Of a DNA stretch of 8,024 nt, positions 6,377 through 8,024 are shown piece after piece. The stretch covers positions 1-8,024 of the forward strand of contig JAGQSE010000347.1 in NCBI GenBank assembly GCA_020439725.1, written 5' to 3'. A program made the translations under genes and the position numbers. The notes below the pieces were generated by a model. It made no database searches, was not told where the DNA came from, and worked only from the letters and a program-made list of their open reading frames with translations. Numbering within the stretch: position 1 is the first letter of the stretch; every line of letters starts with the position of its first letter. Source of the stretch: Acidobacteriota bacterium (GTDB lineage Bacteria; Acidobacteriota; Thermoanaerobaculia; Multivoradales; JAHZIX01).

Positions 6377-6545
6377 AAAGCCGCGGCGGACACCGAAGCG
6401 TGCCACCCGGCGCTGATCGGGTCGCCACCGGAGCGACAGACCAAATCAGCTCGCCGCGACGGAAGCAGCCCCCCCAAGTTTTGCTACCGTCGCGGCGAGA
6501 GCCCCAAGCTGTTTCGCGTTGCCGCGTCGGGCTTGTCGAGCTCGA
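6338..6545 (-). ncRNA. predicted sigma-54-dependent structured small RNA, about 208 nt
   Basis: No family is recognised. The 5' end is inferred 12 bases past the GC of the sigma-54 box (about 6545), and the 3' end from the terminator U-run. Read on the minus strand it folds into consecutive stems. Stem A is AGCCC/GGGCU (6533-6529 with 6504-6500), enclosing CGCG-GCAA-CGCG with a GNRA tetraloop. Stem B directly abuts it: 13 perfect pairs CTCGCCGCGACGG (6499-6487 with 6462-6450), a U.U mismatch, four more pairs, and a loop with seven G. Stem C is GUCGC/GCGAC (6437-6421) inside CUGAU/AUCAG (6449-6445 with 6417-6413). Stem D is GGCAC/GUGUC (6404-6389). Stem E is the terminator. Two stems need G.U pairs present only on this strand. 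No start codon with a ribosome-binding site gives a convincing peptide. The direct neighbours are two terminators, so it is a unit of its own. By analogy with GlmY, Qrr or CrcZ it would be a regulatory RNA; targets are unknown. Confidence 0.55.
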
Positions 6546-6555
6546 TTTCCTCTAG

Positions 6556-6572
6556 AGCAACCCCTGTGCCAA
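6556..6572 (-). promoter_or_regulatory. sigma-54 (RpoN) -24/-12 promoter
   Basis: Minus-strand TTGGCACAGGGGTTGCT matches the RpoN consensus YTGGCACG-N4-TTGCW at every position except the G after TGGCAC, which is A. The invariant GG and GC are separated by exactly ten bases. Transcription is expected near 6545, reading away from yhhQ into the structured region. Such promoters need an ATP-driven enhancer-binding protein; none is encoded in this window. Confidence 0.72.
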
Positions 6573-6588
6573 CTCCTCGCAGGAGCGA

Positions 6589-6614
6589 GAAAAGCCCTGT
6601 TCCAGGGGCTTTTC
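6589..6614 (-). terminator. intrinsic terminator downstream of yhhQ (symmetrical, may work both ways)
   Basis: GAAAAGCCCTG (6589-6599), loop TTC, and CAGGGGCTTTTC (6603-6614) pair over 11 bases with one bulged G. A-tracts and T-tracts flank both sides. For the minus strand it ends yhhQ transcripts 86 bases after the stop codon and separates them from the sigma-54 promoter just beyond. For the plus strand it would stop read-through from the tandem-HTH gene. Confidence 0.75.
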
Positions 6615-6636
6615 CGAACCTCTCCGATTCCTTGCC

Positions 6637-6650
6637 TGTGAAATCTGACA
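6637..6650. promoter_or_regulatory. imperfect dyad, candidate activator site at about -99 of the sigma-54 promoter
   Basis: TGTGAAATCTGACA keeps the palindromic frame TGT-A-AT-T-ACA (10 of 14 positions symmetrical). Its centre is about 99 bases upstream of the predicted start at 6545, a usual distance for enhancer-binding proteins. No named regulator can be assigned. Confidence 0.3.
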
Positions 6651-6678
6651 AATCTCGACAGGCGCTCCACCGATCTGA

Positions 6679-6703
6679 CTGACGTTTTTTGACCAAACGT
6701 CAG
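6679..6703. promoter_or_regulatory. perfect 9-bp dyad, candidate enhancer site at about -146 of the sigma-54 promoter
   Basis: CTGACGTTT, seven-base spacer, AAACGTCAG. It covers the yhhQ stop codon (6700-6702). No T-run follows on either strand, so it does not look like a terminator. Its centre (6691) lies about 146 bases upstream of the predicted small-RNA start, within the usual range for upstream activating sequences. An mRNA 3' stem for yhhQ is the alternative. Confidence 0.42.
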
Positions 6704-7491
6704 GAACCCGCGTCTCCAGGCGGCAAAATCGGTACCGACGGGATCTCGTCTTCGATCTCGAGGAATCGCCGCAACCAGCTTGTACCCAAGTAAAACGGGA
6801 CTGTATCGAGACCCGCAGCGATCGCCTTGAAGACGTAGGAGGTGACGATGAACGTCAGGAGCTGCCCCCCAAGAGGCCGTTCCGGGTCCACCGGCAGGCT
6901 GTGGGCATAGAAGTGAGTGATCAAGATCACGGCGACGCTGTCGATGGCCTGGCTGACCATCGTCGAGCCGTTGTTGCGTAGCCAGAGGTGCCGGCCCTGG
7001 GTCAGGCGCTTCCAGAAGTGGAAGAGATGGACGTCGGCGAGCTGCGCCGAGAGATAGGCGAGCATCGAAGCGGCGACGGTGCCGAGGGTCAGGGTCCGGA
7101 CCTCGAAGAAGACCGGCAGCCGCCCCGACGCGTCCGGCACCGGCTGGTCGAAGCCGGGCAGCAGGCCACCGACCCACACCACCGCCACCAGCCAGAGGTT
7201 GACCAGGAGACCCACCCAGACGATGGCGTTGGCCCGGCGCCGGCCGTAGATCTCGGAGATGAAGTCGGTACACAGGAAGGTCAGCGGATAGGGCAGCACC
7301 CCCACCGCCAGCGGCACCGGCACGTGCATGCCGAAGAGGTCGAAGGAGAGGTCGAGGAAGCGGGTCACGCCCAGGATGTTGAGCATCGTCATCGAGCCGA
7401 TGAAGAGCCCACCGAGGACCAGGAAGACCCCCTCCCGCCGCCGTTGTAGGAGCTCTGCCCTGGCGGTTCCGGAGGCTGTGGTGGCAAACAT
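6700..7491 (-). CDS. yhhQ: VUT/YhhQ-family queuosine precursor transporter
   Basis: A 263-residue inner-membrane protein of the VUT (DUF165) family. E. coli YhhQ imports the 7-deazaguanine precursors preQ0 and preQ1 for queuosine modification of tRNA. The family's conserved blocks are clear: PLTFLCTDFISEIYGRRRAN with VWVGLLVN after TM2-3, LAYLSAQLADVHLFHFWK, and LWLRNNGSTMVSQAIDSV in the second half, then a C-terminal segment FKAIAAGLDTVPFYLG. About six membrane segments are visible. The N-terminal 20 residues are basic and polar, and the C-terminal tail is acidic and proline-rich. The start is the ATG at 7491, seven bases after a TAGCCT box and without a Shine-Dalgarno. No other queuosine gene is seen in the window, so it probably serves salvage or a pathway encoded elsewhere. 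The stop codon lies inside a perfect dyad. Confidence 0.93.
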   Translation of the reverse strand: MFATTASGTARAELLQRRREGVFLVLGGLFIGSMTMLNILGVTRFLDLSFDLFGMHVPVPLAVGVLPYPLTFLCTDFISEIYGRRRANAIVWVGLLVNLWLVAVVWVGGLLPGFDQPVPDASGRLPVFFEVRTLTLGTVAASMLAYLSAQLADVHLFHFWKRLTQGRHLWLRNNGSTMVSQAIDSVAVILITHFYAHSLPVDPERPLGGQLLTFIVTSYVFKAIAAGLDTVPFYLGTSWLRRFLEIEDEIPSVPILPPGDAGS

Positions 7492-7498
7492 GGCGCGC

Positions 7499-7504
7499 AG
7501 GCTA
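7499..7504 (-). promoter_or_regulatory. putative -10 box for yhhQ (leaderless type)
   Basis: Minus-strand TAGCCT lies seven bases before the ATG at 7491, so the transcript should begin at or close to the start codon. There is no Shine-Dalgarno and no clear -35. Confidence 0.4.
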
Positions 7505-7538
7505 TCGACGGCGGCGGGGCACCGTCAACGGCGATGCA

Positions 7539-7558
7539 GCTCGGCCCGCAGGCCGAGC
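7539..7558. repeat. perfect 8-bp inverted repeat in the yhhQ-mlaE divergent region
   Basis: GCTCGGCC, loop CGCA, GGCCGAGC. It stands in the 180-base region between the two divergent start codons, which is otherwise rich in GGTGGAC/GTCC-type short repeats (about 7600-7646). It may be an operator for either gene; nothing identifies the regulator. Confidence 0.45.
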
Positions 7559-7657
7559 CCGTCGTCCAGGGCCCCCAACTGAGCCCGGTCGGCGAGCCCG
7601 GCGGGTGGACCCGGTGGACGGGTCCGCCGGACGGGCCCATCCACCGGCAAAGTGGTT

Positions 7658-7663
7658 TAGGCT
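7658..7663 (+). promoter_or_regulatory. putative -10 box for the mlaE-like gene (leaderless type)
   Basis: TAGGCT lies eight bases before the ATG at 7672, with no Shine-Dalgarno between. No good -35 is seen. Confidence 0.38.
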
Positions 7664-7671
7664 AGGCGCCC

Positions 7672-8024
7672 ATGAAGCTGCCCTTCTTCCTGGCTCCCGT
7701 CCAGACCGGTCTCGAGCGCTTCTTCACCGAAATGGGCCGCTTCGCCCTCATGTTGTGGCGCGTCCTGGCCTGGACGCCGCGCCCGCCCTACGACTGGCGC
7801 CAGCTGACCACGCAGATGATGCGCGTAGGGGTCCAGTCGGTCCCCGTGGTGCTGCTCACCGCGATGTTCACCGGCATGGTCATGGCGCTCCAGAGCTTCC
7901 GTGTGCTGGTGCGGTTCAGCGCCGAGGGCTACGTCGGGTCGCTGGTGGCGCTGTCGGTCGTACGCGAGCTGGCACCGGTGCTCGGCGCCCTGATGATCGC
8001 CGGCCGTTGCGGCTCCGCCATGGG
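7672..8024 (+). CDS. mlaE: MlaE-type ABC transporter permease, N-terminal part (3' end outside window)
   Basis: The first 117 codons of an MlaE-family permease, the inner-membrane subunit of Mla-like ABC systems that move phospholipids (or related lipids) between inner and outer membranes. The signature is clear: TGMVMALQSFRVLVRFSAEG, then YVGSLVALSVVRELAPVLGA and LMIAGRCGSAM, corresponding to the conserved first transmembrane and coupling-helix region of the family. An amphipathic N-terminal stretch (residues 10-35, FFTEMGRFALMLWRVL) precedes it, as in MlaE. Complete proteins are about 250-260 residues. The start is the ATG at 7672, preceded by TAGGCT and no Shine-Dalgarno. The ATPase (MlaF) and MCE-domain (MlaD) genes are expected downstream of the window. 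The gene symbol reflects family rather than proven orthology. Confidence 0.92.
   Translation, partial: MKLPFFLAPVQTGLERFFTEMGRFALMLWRVLAWTPRPPYDWRQLTTQMMRVGVQSVPVVLLTAMFTGMVMALQSFRVLVRFSAEGYVGSLVALSVVRELAPVLGALMIAGRCGSAM

Noticed and set aside
6450..6614. A plus-strand small RNA ending at the 6589-6614 hairpin
   Set aside because: Possible in principle because that terminator is symmetrical. However, no good plus-strand promoter is seen, the stems contain A.C mismatches on that strand, and the GNRA loop is lost.
5813..6682. 289-codon plus-strand open frame over the tandem-HTH gene and the region beyond
   Set aside because: Ser/Arg-rich shadow of the HTH frame. The true frame has a Shine-Dalgarno and clear duplicated domains.
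6484..6696. 70-codon minus-strand open frame starting in the yhhQ-proximal region
   Set aside because: It runs through an intrinsic terminator and the sigma-54 promoter, has no ribosome-binding site, and ends inside the stem of the predicted RNA.
6679..6703. Perfect dyad as the yhhQ transcription terminator
   Set aside because: Neither side is followed by a T-run, and a stronger terminator with T-tracts stands 65 bases further on.
6446..7273. 275-codon minus-strand open frame overlapping yhhQ
   Set aside because: Out-of-frame shadow of yhhQ extending through the terminator and small-RNA region, without family signatures.

Overview
The window is GC-rich bacterial chromosomal DNA. No rRNA, tRNA, CRISPR array, insertion sequence or phage gene is visible. 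An MlaE-type ABC permease points to an outer-membrane-bearing bacterium. The MurJ subfamily and the frequent TANNNT boxes 6-9 bases before start codons would suit an Acidobacteriota-like lineage, but that placement is inference and weak.

Layout. Bases 1-642 are the 3' half of a threonine synthase gene (+). A convergent minus-strand block follows: a repeat/HEAT-like protein with a disordered linker (3061-4695), a MurJ-type lipid II flippase homologue overlapping it by four bases (1355-3064), and a DUF4126 membrane protein (703-1320). Divergent from that block is a sirtuin deacylase (4832-5677, +). It is followed by a small protein made of two tandem XRE-type helix-turn-helix domains (5803-6264, +). 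A VUT/YhhQ-family queuosine-precursor transporter lies at 6700-7491 (-). The window ends in the 5' part of an mlaE-like permease gene (7672-8024, +). Apart from the overlapping pair these are mostly unrelated housekeeping or membrane genes.

The most interesting part is the 435-base stretch 6265-6699, which has no convincing protein gene. On the minus strand it holds, in order: a 9-bp perfect dyad at the yhhQ stop codon; a second imperfect dyad; an intrinsic terminator isolating yhhQ; a near-consensus sigma-54 promoter (TTGGCAC-N5-TTGCT, GG-N10-GC spacing); and about 208 bases of highly structured sequence ending in a second strong intrinsic terminator. Three structural details favour the minus strand as the RNA: G.U wobbles that would be A.C mismatches on the plus strand, a GCAA tetraloop, and the position of the U-run. 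I read this as a self-contained, sigma-54-controlled small RNA transcription unit with upstream activator sites. It is a prediction from sequence alone.

Five start codons (DUF4126, sirtuin, yhhQ, mlaE, and with a longer leader the repeat protein) have an extended or plain TANNNT -10-like box just upstream and no clear Shine-Dalgarno. This suggests leaderless or near-leaderless transcripts are common here. The tandem-HTH gene is the clear exception, with a real Shine-Dalgarno and a long leader.
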